Shown: positions 16,762 to 24,790 of the stretch, piece after piece
How the letters are laid out: the number at the start of each line of letters is the position of its first letter
Position numbering within the stretch: the first letter of the stretch is position 1
Assembly: GCF_006335115.1 (NCBI RefSeq)
Contig: NZ_VDMJ01000037.1
Location: forward strand, 1-64,000
Length of the DNA stretch: 64,000 bases
DNA from: Streptomyces sp. NP160
GTDB lineage: Bacteria; Actinomycetota; Actinomycetes; Actinomycetales; Quadrisphaeraceae
Direction: 5' to 3'
Translations under genes and position numbers: made by a program
Notes under the pieces: model-generated
The model's input: only the letters and a program-made list of their open reading frames with translations
Told to the model about the DNA's origin: nothing
Database searches by the model: none

Positions 16762-17343
16762 TCAGCGCAGGGGGACGAGCGGCTCGCGGGTGCGCAGGTC
16801 GATGACGACGGCGTCGGCCGGGTCCGCCCACGCCTCGAGGTCCACCGGGTCCGGCAGCGGCGGTGGGCCCTGCGCCACGTGCAGGCTCACCAGCCCCGGC
16901 AGCACGCCGGGGGGACCGGCCAGCGCTGCGGCGCCCACGCCGAGCGGGGCGTCCGGGTGGCGGGTCGCCCGCTGGTGCAGGCGGACCGCGGTGCCCGGCA
17001 CCAGCCGGCCCGACAGGTCGAGGTGGTGCCAGGCGTGCACCGGCGCCCTGCCCACCCGGACCGGGCCCGTCCCCGCGCCGGTCTGCCCGGCGGTGCCCAG
17101 GGCGTCCTCGGCGCAGTCCAGGAGGATCCAGCCGTCGGGGCTGACCGACGTCACGGTGCCCCGGCGCCACCCCCATGGGGTGCGGCGCACCAGCTCGGCG
17201 AGCAGGCGCGGCATGCGGTGGCCGGGCAGGTGGGACCGGCACGCCGCCTCCGCGGCGGCCGACGCACCCGCCGCGGGCTGGCCCGGCTGCTCGGAGCGCC
17301 CGGACCGGCCGGGCTCCGGGGAGGTCGAGGCGCACGTGCTCAC
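16762..17343 (-). CDS. Hypothetical protein
   Basis: A 193-residue protein from a GTG at 17343. The first 40 residues are Ser, Ala and Pro-rich and probably disordered. Residues 45-90 look like a small beta-barrel (RRGTVTSVSPDGWILLDCAED), and the end is a second beta-rich part (VIDLRTREPLVPLR). I do not recognise a family. It is 38 bases upstream of the dihydroxyacetone kinase gene on the same strand and may share its transcript. Codon third positions support coding throughout. Confidence 0.65.
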   Translation of the reverse strand: MSTCASTSPEPGRSGRSEQPGQPAAGASAAAEAACRSHLPGHRMPRLLAELVRRTPWGWRRGTVTSVSPDGWILLDCAEDALGTAGQTGAGTGPVRVGRAPVHAWHHLDLSGRLVPGTAVRLHQRATRHPDAPLGVGAAALAGPPGVLPGLVSLHVAQGPPPLPDPVDLEAWADPADAVVIDLRTREPLVPLR

Positions 17344-17387
17344 GGCGGGCCCTCCTCGCGGTGTGGTGCTGGCGCGCGACGGGGGGC

Positions 17388-17492
17388 CGCGTCAGACGCG
17401 ACCCTAGCCGCCCGCCCGGGGCCCGGTGCGGCGAGAGCCCGCCGTCTGCGGCGACCGGGTGACGCGCCCCCGCACGGGTCGCGTCAGACGCG
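17388..17492. repeat. Two copies of a 13-bp palindrome
   Basis: CGCGTCAGACGCG, a perfect palindrome about a central A, occurs at 17388-17400 and again at 17480-17492, 92 bases apart. The second copy contains the stop codon of the LacI gene. With flanking ACCC/GGGT the copies can also pair with each other. They may be a protein-binding pair or parts of a terminator for the LacI gene. Confidence 0.4.
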
Positions 17493-18521
17493 CGCGGTGA
17501 CCGGCGCGCTGTCGCGGACCACCAGCCGGAACGGCGTCTGCAGCTGCCGCGGCGGCAGGGCGGGGTCGGCCAGCCGGGTGGTGAGCAGCTCCACGGCGCG
17601 CTCGGCCACGAAGGCCCTGTCGATGGCGACGGTGGTCAGGGCGGGCCAGGAGAAGCGGGCCTCCCCGACGTCGTCGACGCCCACCACGGCCACCTCCCCG
17701 GGCACGCTGCGGCCCGCCTCGCGCAGGGCGGCCAGCGCCCCCAGGGCCAGCTCGTCGTTGGCGGCGAAGACCGCGTCGACGTCGGGGCGCGCCGCGAGCA
17801 GCGCGACGGTGGCGCGGTGGCCGTCCTCGCGGGTCCAGTCGTCGCACAGCGGCACCAGCGTGCTGTCGAAGGCGAGCCCGGCGGCGTCCAGGGCGGCCCG
17901 GTAGCCGGCCATGCGCAGGCGGGCGCTGTTGTGCACCGGCGCCTTGTCGCCCAGGAACGCCACGCGGGAGCGCCCGCACGAGACCAGGTGGTCCACGGCG
18001 AGGCGGGCGACGCCGGCGCTGTCGATGCTCACCCGGTCCACCGGGAGGTCGGAGCCCCCGTGCTCGCCGATGAGCACGATCGGGGTGTCGGGGTGGGGGG
18101 CCGCGAGCTCCTCGTCGGGCATCTCCAGCGCCGACAGGAGCAGCCCGTCGGCGAACCTCACGGGCTGGCCGTCGGCGACCTCGCGCTCGCGCTCGAGCTG
18201 GCCCTCGGTCTGCTCCACCACCAGCACCAGCCCGCGCTCGCGGGCCTGCGCGGCCACGTGGCGGGCGAGGTCGGCGAAGTACGGCGCGGAGATGCTGGGC
18301 ACGGCCAGGGCGATCATCCCGGTGCGACCGCTGCGCAGCTGCCGCCCCACCGCGGAGGGCCGGTAGCCGAGGGCGTCGATGACCCCCTGCACCCGGCGGC
18401 GCGTCTCGGGGTGCACGTGGACGTAGGCGTTGACGACGTTGGAGACGGTCTTGGGGGAGACGCCGGCGGCTGCGGCGACCTCGCGGATGGTCACCGGTCT
18501 GCGCGTCGGCGGAGAGCTCAC
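17484..18521 (-). CDS. LacI family transcriptional regulator
   Basis: A 345-residue LacI/GalR repressor. The N-terminal helix-turn-helix is VTIREVAAAAGVSPKTVSNV with the hinge helix near YRPSAVGRQLRSGRTG, followed by a periplasmic-binding-type sugar domain (AVFAANDELALGALAALREA, VVGVDDVGEARFSWPALTTV). It is divergent from a GH51 arabinofuranosidase, and an operator of the type bound by LacI proteins lies between them, so it most likely represses that gene until an arabinose-containing sugar is present. GTG start at 18521 gives the family N-terminus. Confidence 0.92.
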   Translation of the reverse strand: MSSPPTRRPVTIREVAAAAGVSPKTVSNVVNAYVHVHPETRRRVQGVIDALGYRPSAVGRQLRSGRTGMIALAVPSISAPYFADLARHVAAQARERGLVLVVEQTEGQLEREREVADGQPVRFADGLLLSALEMPDEELAAPHPDTPIVLIGEHGGSDLPVDRVSIDSAGVARLAVDHLVSCGRSRVAFLGDKAPVHNSARLRMAGYRAALDAAGLAFDSTLVPLCDDWTREDGHRATVALLAARPDVDAVFAANDELALGALAALREAGRSVPGEVAVVGVDDVGEARFSWPALTTVAIDRAFVAERAVELLTTRLADPALPPRQLQTPFRLVVRDSAPVTARV

Positions 18522-18562
18522 CGGCGCAGTCTGGCGCCGAGGGGCCCCCGGAGTCGATCTGC

Positions 18563-18588
18563 TCACCGCACCGGCACCGGTGCGGTGA
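18563..18588. promoter_or_regulatory. Perfect 26-bp palindrome between lacI and abfA
   Basis: TCACCGCACCGG (18563-18574) and CCGGTGCGGTGA (18577-18588) are perfectly complementary around CA. It lies 42 bases from the LacI start and just before a TTGACA box (18598-18603), so it may be a second regulator site acting on either direction, or a leader hairpin of the LacI gene. Confidence 0.55.
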
Positions 18589-18597
18589 TCCGCGGGG

Positions 18598-18642
18598 TTG
18601 ACAGGCCGGGGGAGGGGCCACCAGGATTTACGACGTTGTAAA
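18598..18642 (+). promoter_or_regulatory. Promoter -35 box and LacI-type operator of abfA
   Basis: TTGACA at 18598-18603 is a consensus -35 box. TTTACGACGTTGTAAA at 18627-18642 is a near-perfect palindrome (one mismatch pair) of the CG-centred kind bound by LacI/GalR proteins, sitting where the -10 region and start point are expected. The -10 itself is not clear. It implies direct repression of the arabinofuranosidase. Confidence 0.7.
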
Positions 18643-18719
18643 GTCCAGCGCAGCGACGCGCGGGCCCTCACCGAGGAGCGACTCCGCCGCCGCCCCAGGT
18701 CCCTCCGGAAGGACGCCCC

Positions 18720-20297
18720 GTGCCTCGCGCCCGCATCTCCCTCGACGCCGCCTACACGACGGCCCCGGTGCCCCGACGCCTCTTCGGCTCCTTCGTCGAG
18801 CACATGGGCCGCTGCGTCTACACGGGGATCTTCGAGCCTGACCACCCCAGCGCCGACGCCGACGGGCTGCGCTCCGACGTGCTCGAGCTGGTCCGCGAGA
18901 TCGGCCCCACCGTGGTCCGCTACCCCGGCGGCAACTTCGTCTCCGGGTACGACTGGGAGGACGGCGTCGGCCCGCTCGAGCAGCGCCCGCGCCGCATCGA
19001 CAGGGCCTGGCGCACGGTGGAGACCAACGCCTTCGGCCTGGAGGAGTTCTCCCGCTGGGCCGACAAGGCCCAGACCGAGGTCATGTACGCGGTCAACCTG
19101 GGCACCCGCGGCCTCCAGGAGGCCTGCGACGTCCTTGAGTACGCCAACCACCCCTCGGGCACCAGGTTCTCCGACCTGCGCCGCTCCCACGGCCGGCAGG
19201 ACCCGTACGGCATCAAGCTCTGGTGCCTGGGCAACGAGATGGACGGCCCCTGGCAGACCGGGCACAAGACCGCCCACGAGTACGCCCGCCTCGCCGGCGA
19301 GACCGCCCGCGCCATGCGCCAGGTCGACCCGACCATCGAGCTGGTGGCCTGCGGCTCCTCCTCGCGCTCCATGCCGACCTTCGGCGAGTGGGAGCGGATC
19401 GTGCTCGAGGAGACCTACGAGGACGTGCAGATGATCTCCGCGCACGCCTACTACGAGGAGTCCGAGACCACGCCGCTGGCCGACTTCCTCGCCTCCGCGG
19501 TGGACATGGACCTCTTCATCGACTCCGTGGCCGCCACCGCCGACGCCGTCGGCGCCAAGCTCAAGAGCCGCAAGAAGATCGGCATCAGCTTCGACGAGTG
19601 GAACGTCTGGAACCAGACCGCCTGGAACTCCTCCGAGCGCGCCAGGGGCCTCACCGCCTGGGACGTCGCCCCGCGCGTCATCGAGGACGAGTACACCGTC
19701 CAGGACGCCGTGGTCGTCGGCACGCTGCTCAGCTCCCTGCTGCGCCACGGCGACCGCGTGCTCGTCGGCTGCCAGGCCCAGCTCGTCAACGTCATCGGGC
19801 TCCTGCGCTCCGAGCCGGGCGGCCCGGCGTGGAAGCAGACCATCGCGCTGCCCTTCGAGGAGGTGCGCCGCCGCTCCCTGGGCGGCCACCTGCTCGACGT
19901 GCGCACCACCTCCGACCGCTACGAGACCCCCAAGTTCGGCGACGTCGACCTCGTGGACGCCTCCGCGGTGCTCCACCACGACGACGACGGCGGGGTCGCG
20001 CGCGTCACCCTCTTCCTCGCCAACCGCTCGCTGGAGGAGTCCGCGGACACCACCGTCAGCCTGGGCGGCTTCGCCGACCTCGCCGTGGGTGACGCCCTCG
20101 TGCTGGCCGCGACCGACGGGCAGGACCGGTACACCTCCAACACCGAGGCGTCCCCCGCGGCCGTGGGCCTGCGCCCGCTGTCCGCCGCGGGCGGCGCGGC
20201 AGCGCTGGAGGTGGGCGAGCGCGGCGCGCAGACCGCGCGCATCACCCTGCCGGCGCTGTCGTGGGCCGTCGTCGAGCTGGTGCCCGCCGCCGGCTGA
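18720..20297 (+). CDS. abfA: Alpha-L-arabinofuranosidase, GH51
   Basis: A 525-residue glycoside hydrolase of family 51. The start LFGSFVEHMGRCVYTGIFEP and VVRYPGGNFVSGYDWEDG are family marks; the acid/base Glu 173 is in WCLGNEMDGPW and the nucleophile Glu 293 in GISFDEWNVW. The C-terminal beta domain (VTLFLANRSLEESADTTVSL) completes the usual layout. It has no signal peptide, so it acts inside the cell on imported arabino-oligosaccharides, releasing L-arabinose. It stands alone under a LacI-type operator; no sugar transporter is adjacent. GTG start with GGAAGGA about eight bases before. Confidence 0.93.
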   Translation: MPRARISLDAAYTTAPVPRRLFGSFVEHMGRCVYTGIFEPDHPSADADGLRSDVLELVREIGPTVVRYPGGNFVSGYDWEDGVGPLEQRPRRIDRAWRTVETNAFGLEEFSRWADKAQTEVMYAVNLGTRGLQEACDVLEYANHPSGTRFSDLRRSHGRQDPYGIKLWCLGNEMDGPWQTGHKTAHEYARLAGETARAMRQVDPTIELVACGSSSRSMPTFGEWERIVLEETYEDVQMISAHAYYEESETTPLADFLASAVDMDLFIDSVAATADAVGAKLKSRKKIGISFDEWNVWNQTAWNSSERARGLTAWDVAPRVIEDEYTVQDAVVVGTLLSSLLRHGDRVLVGCQAQLVNVIGLLRSEPGGPAWKQTIALPFEEVRRRSLGGHLLDVRTTSDRYETPKFGDVDLVDASAVLHHDDDGGVARVTLFLANRSLEESADTTVSLGGFADLAVGDALVLAATDGQDRYTSNTEASPAAVGLRPLSAAGGAAALEVGERGAQTARITLPALSWAVVELVPAAG

Positions 20298-20374
20298 GCG
20301 GGCGCCCGGCAGACCACCGGGGGGAGGGACCGCCGCTGGGGGGCGGCCCCTGCCCCCGGTCCTACGGTGGGGGC

Positions 20375-21064
20375 GTGGCGAAGGGGATCCTGGCGCAGCT
20401 GGTCGACCTCGCGAAGGCCGTGGCCTCCGCGGCGCGGTCCACCCCGCCTCCCGAGGCACGGGCCGACCACCGGAGCGGCAGCGCAGCCGATCGTGCTGCC
20501 GACCGCACGGCCGACCGTCCAGCGCAGCGGTCCTCCCCGCCGCGGCGACCGTCGCCGTCCTCGCCGTCCTCGCCGTCCTCGCCGTCCTCGACGTCCTCGC
20601 CGGGCGGCAGGCCGTCCGGGCGCCTGCGCCGGGAGCCGGCGCCCGCTCCCCGCCCCCGCGACGCGCCCGCCGAGGCGGGGCCCCGCTACGCGCCGGAGGC
20701 GGACGGGCAGCCCGACCCCGGCGAGGTCGTCTGGGCGTGGGTGCCCTACGAGGAGGACGCCTCCCGCGGCAAGGACCGCCCGGTGCTCGTGCTCGACGTC
20801 CGCCAGGGCGCTGCCGGTGGTGAGGTGGTCGGCCTCATGCTCACGAGCAAGGACCACGCGGGTCCGCGCACCCAGGGCGAGCGCGACCACGACGGCCGCC
20901 GGTGGATGGACGTGGGGACGGGCGCGTGGGACTCACAGCGCCGCCCCAGCGAGGTGCGCCTGGACCGGGTGCTGCACCTGCCCGTCGCCGCCGTCCGGCG
21001 CGAGGGGGCAGCGCTGTCCCGCGAGGTGTTCGAACGCGTCGTCGCGGCGTCGCGCGGTCAGTAG
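20375..21064 (+). CDS. PemK/MazF-like protein with disordered N-terminus
   Basis: A 229-residue protein. The C-terminal half, about residues 110-229, has the PemK/MazF pattern: GEVVWAWVPYEEDASRGKDR, then PVLVLDV, WMDVGTGAWD and LDRVLHLPVAAVRREGAALS. MazF-type proteins are sequence-specific endoribonucleases or, in some actinobacterial relatives, housekeeping proteins. Residues 20-105 are low complexity: ADRAADRTADRPAQ, then a Pro-Ser run encoded by a 9-base tandem repeat (20550-20600), then Pro/Arg-rich. No small antitoxin gene is adjacent. GTG start at 20375. Confidence 0.75.
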   Translation: MAKGILAQLVDLAKAVASAARSTPPPEARADHRSGSAADRAADRTADRPAQRSSPPRRPSPSSPSSPSSPSSTSSPGGRPSGRLRREPAPAPRPRDAPAEAGPRYAPEADGQPDPGEVVWAWVPYEEDASRGKDRPVLVLDVRQGAAGGEVVGLMLTSKDHAGPRTQGERDHDGRRWMDVGTGAWDSQRRPSEVRLDRVLHLPVAAVRREGAALSREVFERVVAASRGQ

Positions 21065-21304
21065 GTGCCGCCCGCTGCGCGTCGCCACCTGCCGGGGGCG
21101 CCGACGTGGACGGTGGGTGCGAGTAGGAAGCGCGACGCCGCCAGTCACCGCCGGTGGTAGCGACTCACACTCCGAGGTGCGCCAGTACGCCGGCGAGTAC
21201 TGCGGTGGGGTGGGATCGAGTCTGCCGAGGCGCACCGCGAGTCGATCTCGACGCGTTCCCGTCACCCGGCGCGCGGCGGCTCCGTGCGCCGCTACGCTCA
21301 CCGT

Positions 21305-22282
21305 GTGGACGTCGCCGATGTGCTCCGCTGCGCCGCGGACGCCGTCGACCGTTCCGGGGTCGCGGGCGACCTGCGCGCGGTGGCCTTCACCACCGCTGTC
21401 GAGCTCGTGCTCCGGTCCGCCGGCGAGGCGCCCCTGGGACGCCCGGAAGCGGCGCCCGAGCAGGGTCCCGAGCGCACGGGGGACCGCACCGCCGACCGCC
21501 CGCTCGACCGCTCGGCCGGGCCGGCGCTGAGGCTCCACGGCGGCGAGCCCCGCCCCAGCACCGGCCGCGAGCACCCCGCCTACGGCGACGCGGACCGCGA
21601 CGACGACCACCGCCCCTGGGACCTCGACCACCGCTCGGACCACCGTGCCGACGCCCGTGCCGACGCCCGTGCCGACCACCGGGCGGACCACGGGCCCGAC
21701 TGGCCCGAGGCGCCGCGCGTCCTGCGTCCCCTGACCAGCGCCGCCGCGCAGCGCGCCGGCCTGCCCCGCCTGGCTCCCCGCCCCGACGCCGACGACGACG
21801 GCACCGACTGGTCCGTCCCGCGGCGGGGGCCTGAGCGGCTCGTGGCCGTCGGCCCGCGCTCGTGGTCCGGTGCGCCCGGGGCCGGCGAGGAGCCGTGGGG
21901 CTCCATCGCCGACGCGCTCGGGGTCCGCCCCGAGCTGCTCGACAGGGTCTGGGAGGAGCGCGGCGGCAAGCTGCAGCTCGCCGGGGACCCGGCCCGGCTG
22001 GGACGCACCCGAGCGCAGCGCGTGGGCACCGCCGCAGTGCTCCTCCTGGCGGCGCTGCGCTGGAGCGGGCGCGACGGCGGAGAGCCCGTCCCCGACGCCG
22101 TCGTCAGGGCAGAGGTGGAGCGCCTGGGGCTGCTCGACACCGGCAACTACACCAAGCACCTCGCCGGCCGGCGCCACCTGCTGTCCACCACGGGCTCGGG
22201 CCGCACCGCCACCTACAAGCTCCGCTACGACGGCCTCGAGGAGGCCCGGGTCATCGCCCGGGCGCTCCTCGAGGAGGCCTGA
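21305..22282 (+). CDS. Unknown protein with Asp/Arg/His-rich linker
   Basis: A 325-residue protein. The N-terminal 45 residues form a helical domain (DVADVLRCAADAVDRSG). Residues about 55-135 are low complexity and rich in Asp, Arg, His and Ala (DRTADRPLDRSAG, then HRADARADARADHRADH). The C-terminal part, from about residue 185, is a compact helical domain (WGSIADALGVRPELLDRVWE, RAQRVGTAAVLLLAALRW) ending in a winged-helix-like pair with GNYTKHLAGRRHLLSTTGSG, which looks suited to DNA or nucleotide contact. The family is unknown. The TACGCT box just before GTG 21305 suggests a leaderless message. Confidence 0.65.
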   Translation: MDVADVLRCAADAVDRSGVAGDLRAVAFTTAVELVLRSAGEAPLGRPEAAPEQGPERTGDRTADRPLDRSAGPALRLHGGEPRPSTGREHPAYGDADRDDDHRPWDLDHRSDHRADARADARADHRADHGPDWPEAPRVLRPLTSAAAQRAGLPRLAPRPDADDDGTDWSVPRRGPERLVAVGPRSWSGAPGAGEEPWGSIADALGVRPELLDRVWEERGGKLQLAGDPARLGRTRAQRVGTAAVLLLAALRWSGRDGGEPVPDAVVRAEVERLGLLDTGNYTKHLAGRRHLLSTTGSGRTATYKLRYDGLEEARVIARALLEEA

Positions 22283-22306
22283 CCGGCCCTCACCCGCAGG
22301 CCGGTC
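22281..22306. terminator. Terminator-like stem between converging genes
   Basis: GACCGGCC (22281-22288) and GGCCGGTC (22299-22306) form a perfect 8-bp stem around ten bases, beginning at the stop codon of the unknown protein and facing the end of the aldo/keto reductase gene. More GGCCGG blocks follow and could form alternative stems. Confidence 0.45.
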
Positions 22307-22343
22307 GGGCCGGTCGCGCCGGTCCGGCCGGCCAGCCGGTCCC

Positions 22344-23390
22344 TCAGCTCGCGCGGCCCCCGGTGACGGGGCGGCTGCGCTGGGCGCTGCCGGCCGGGCC
22401 GTAGGGGTAGTCGTCCGGCGCCGGGTCGCTGGCGGCGTCGAGGGCCTCCACCTGCGCCGGCTCCAGGCGCAGGTCGGCCGCGCCGAGGTTCTCCCGCAGC
22501 TGCTCGGTGGTCCGCGCCCCGAGGATCACCGAGGTCACCGACGGGCGCGCCACCAGCCAGGCCAGCGCCACCGCGGCCATCGAGGTGCCGCGCTGCTGCG
22601 CCACCTGCTGCACAGCGTCGACCACGTCCCACGTGCGCTGCTGGGATGAGCGCTTGCCGTAGGCCTCCATGCCCCGGTCGGGGTTCTCGCCCAGCCGGGT
22701 GCTGCCGGTGGGGCGCTGGTCACGGGTGTACTTGCCGGTGAGCCACCCCCCGCCCAGCGGGGACCACGGCAGCAGGCCCAGCCCTGCGTCCAGGCAGGAG
22801 GGGACGACCTCGAGCTCCACCCCGCGCGCCAGCAGGTTGTACTGCGGCTGCAGGGTGACGGGGACGGCGGTGCCCAGCTGGCGGGCGAGGGCCACGACCT
22901 TCTGCACCTGCCAGCCGGTGAAGTTGGAGAGGCCGACGTAGCGGACCTTGCCCGCGCGCACCGCGTCGTCGAGGGTGCGCAGCGTCTCCTCCAGCGGCGT
23001 CAGCGGGTCCCACGCGTGCACCTGGTAGAGGTCGATCGCGTCGACACCGCTGCCGAGGCGCCGCAGGGACGCGTCGATGGCGCGCGTCAGGTGCCGCCGC
23101 GACAGCCCGACGTCGTTGGCGCCCGGCCCGGTGGGGAAGCGGCCCTTGGTGGCCAGCACCACGCGGTCGGTGACGTCGTCGGGCCGGTCGGCCATCCACC
23201 GGCCGACCACCTCCTCGCTGACGCCGTCGTTGTAGACGTCGGCGGTGTCGACGAGCGTGCCGCCCGCCTCGACGAAGGCGTCGAGCTGCTCGTGCGCGCC
23301 CGCCTCGTCGGTCTCCTTGCCGAACGTCATCGTCCCGAGGGTGAACGCCGAGACGGCGCACCCGCTTGCTCCCAAGAGCCTCGTCTCCAC
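22344..23390 (-). CDS. Aldo/keto reductase
   Basis: A 348-residue NADPH-dependent aldo/keto reductase. Family marks: [19 protein letters not shown] at the start, [18 protein letters not shown] with catalytic Asp and Tyr, the Lys in [22 protein letters not shown] with the catalytic His, and [11 protein letters not shown]. The C-terminal cofactor part has [18 protein letters not shown]. It reduces aldehydes or ketones to alcohols; the substrate is unknown. It is monocistronic, with a 416-base upstream gap that holds a tandem repeat. Confidence 0.92.
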   Translation of the reverse strand: METRLLGASGCAVSAFTLGTMTFGKETDEAGAHEQLDAFVEAGGTLVDTADVYNDGVSEEVVGRWMADRPDDVTDRVVLATKGRFPTGPGANDVGLSRRHLTRAIDASLRRLGSGVDAIDLYQVHAWDPLTPLEETLRTLDDAVRAGKVRYVGLSNFTGWQVQKVVALARQLGTAVPVTLQPQYNLLARGVELEVVPSCLDAGLGLLPWSPLGGGWLTGKYTRDQRPTGSTRLGENPDRGMEAYGKRSSQQRTWDVVDAVQQVAQQRGTSMAAVALAWLVARPSVTSVILGARTTEQLRENLGAADLRLEPAQVEALDAASDPAPDDYPYGPAGSAQRSRPVTGGRAS

Positions 23391-23619
23391 CGCTCCACCC
23401 TCCTCGCCGCGGAGCCGGTGCGCGCGCCGGGGTGCCGCCGGCCCCTCCGGGCCACCTCCCAGGCCGCCTCAGACCCACGAGTCATCCACGTCCTCGTGCG
23501 AGTCATCACGAGTCAGTCCTGCCGGAGGCAGCGTCACTGCCGCGTCACCGCGCGTCGTGGCACTGGTGACGCTGTTCGACTCGGGCTTGACTCCCATGCG
23601 TGTGACGCGTCGCTGGACC

Positions 23620-23784
23620 GTGAATGACAAGGGCGCGACGCGTCGGTCCGCGTGAACGACACGCGCGTCGCGCGTCGGCCGCTCGTGAATGACAAGCGCG
23701 CGACGCGTCACGGCGTCGTGAACGACACGGAGGTGGCGCGTCGGGCGCACCTGAACGACACGGAGGTGGTGCGTCGAGGGCCGC
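23620..23784. repeat. Five-copy 33-bp intergenic tandem repeat
   Basis: Units start at 23620, 23652, 23685, 23718 and 23751 (spacing 32-33). Each begins GTGAAYGACAMG (the last with CTGAACGACACGG) and ends with a GCG/GACGCGTCGG-like block. Copies differ by several bases. The period is a multiple of three, but neither strand gives a convincing gene across it. It fills much of the 416-base gap (23391-23806) between the aldo/keto reductase start and the LysR end; the rest of the gap has related CGTCAC/GACGCG words but no gene. Confidence 0.7.
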
Positions 23785-23806
23785 GAGGCCGGCTGACCCG
23801 CAGGCG

Positions 23807-24703
23807 TCAGGGGCTGACGGCGTCGAGCTCTCCCACCGCGCGGCGCAGCTCGGCCGTGAGCGCCTGCACCGCGGGCACCCGCTGGGACTCGGGGCGCAGC
23901 AGCAGCTCCACCACCCGGGCGTCCAGCCCAGCGCTCGGGGCGTGCACCACGCCCGGCACGGTGCTCGCCCGCAGCGCCCAGGACGGCAGCAGCGCCACCC
24001 CGAGTCCCGCGGCCACGAGGTGCTGGACCGCGACGTGGTCGTCGGTCTCGAGCCGGACGTCGGGGGTGAAGCCCGCCGCAGCGGCGCAGCGCACGAGGTG
24101 GGCGCGGCAGCGGGGGCAGCCCGCGATCCACGGCCTGCCGGCCAGGTCCGCCAGGTGGGCCGGGGGTCGCTCACCGGCGGGCACCACCGCGTGCACGGGG
24201 TGGCTGCCCAGCGGCACCCGCAGGAGGTCCCCGGGCACGGGCTCGCTGTCGCGGGCGTGGCGGAAGACCAGCGCCAGGGACACCCGCCCCTCGCGCACGG
24301 CGGCCTCCGCCTCGGGCGGCTCGGCCTCGGTGAGCCGCACCGACAGGCCCGGTGCCCGCGCCGCCAGCGCAGCGAGCGCTCGCGGCACCACGACCGCCGA
24401 GGCGGTCGGGAAGGCCGCCAGCGACACCTCGCCCCGCACCAGTCCCGAGAGCGCGGCGAGGTCCTCCTCGGCGGCCCGCAGCACCTCTGCGAGCTCCTCC
24501 GCGCGCGCCGCGAGCACCCGGCCCGCCTCCGTGAGGGAGCTGCCGCGGCCCTCGCGCACCAGCAGGGCCGTGCCCGCCTCCGCCTCCAGCCGCGTGACCT
24601 GCTGGCTCACGGCCTGCTGCGTGGTGCCCAGCCGGGCCGCCGCGCCGGTCAGCGACCCGGCCTCCTCCACCGCGAGCAGCACGAGCAGGCGTCGGGGGTC
24701 CAC
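23807..24703 (-). CDS. LysR family transcriptional regulator
   Basis: A 298-residue LysR-type regulator. The helix-turn-helix is in AVEEAGSLTGAAARLGTTQQ followed by AVSQQVTRLEAEAG; the effector domain follows from residue 85. GTG at 24703 gives the canonical family start (VDPRRLLVLLAVEEAGS); a TTG at 24721 would add six residues. It is divergent from the racemase gene, with a perfect palindrome just upstream of its start, so it probably controls that operon and itself. The effector is unknown. Confidence 0.9.
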   Translation of the reverse strand: MDPRRLLVLLAVEEAGSLTGAAARLGTTQQAVSQQVTRLEAEAGTALLVREGRGSSLTEAGRVLAARAEELAEVLRAAEEDLAALSGLVRGEVSLAAFPTASAVVVPRALAALAARAPGLSVRLTEAEPPEAEAAVREGRVSLALVFRHARDSEPVPGDLLRVPLGSHPVHAVVPAGERPPAHLADLAGRPWIAGCPRCRAHLVRCAAAAGFTPDVRLETDDHVAVQHLVAAGLGVALLPSWALRASTVPGVVHAPSAGLDARVVELLLRPESQRVPAVQALTAELRRAVGELDAVSP

Positions 24704-24714
24704 CTGCCGACTGT

Positions 24715-24735
24715 CCCACAAGCAGCGCTTGTGGG
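24715..24735. promoter_or_regulatory. Probable LysR binding site
   Basis: CCCACAAGC (24715-24723) and GCTTGTGGG (24727-24735) form a perfect palindrome around AGC in the gap between divergent LysR and racemase genes. Size, symmetry and place fit the recognition site of a LysR dimer. It overlaps the alternative TTG start of the regulator, another reason to prefer the GTG at 24703. Confidence 0.6.
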
Positions 24736-24790
24736 TGCCTGCAGGGCGGCAGGGCTACCGCCTGGGAGCAGCCGCGGCCAGCGTGGAGCC

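Noticed and set aside
21065-21304. A small antitoxin gene between the PemK-like and unknown genes
   Set aside because: No frame here has a start, ribosome site and length suited to a MazE-like protein; only a short CAGTAC...GTACTG palindrome (21183-21202) is visible.
23620-23784. CRISPR array for the 33-bp repeats
   Set aside because: Units are contiguous with no spacers, are imperfect, and no cas gene is near.
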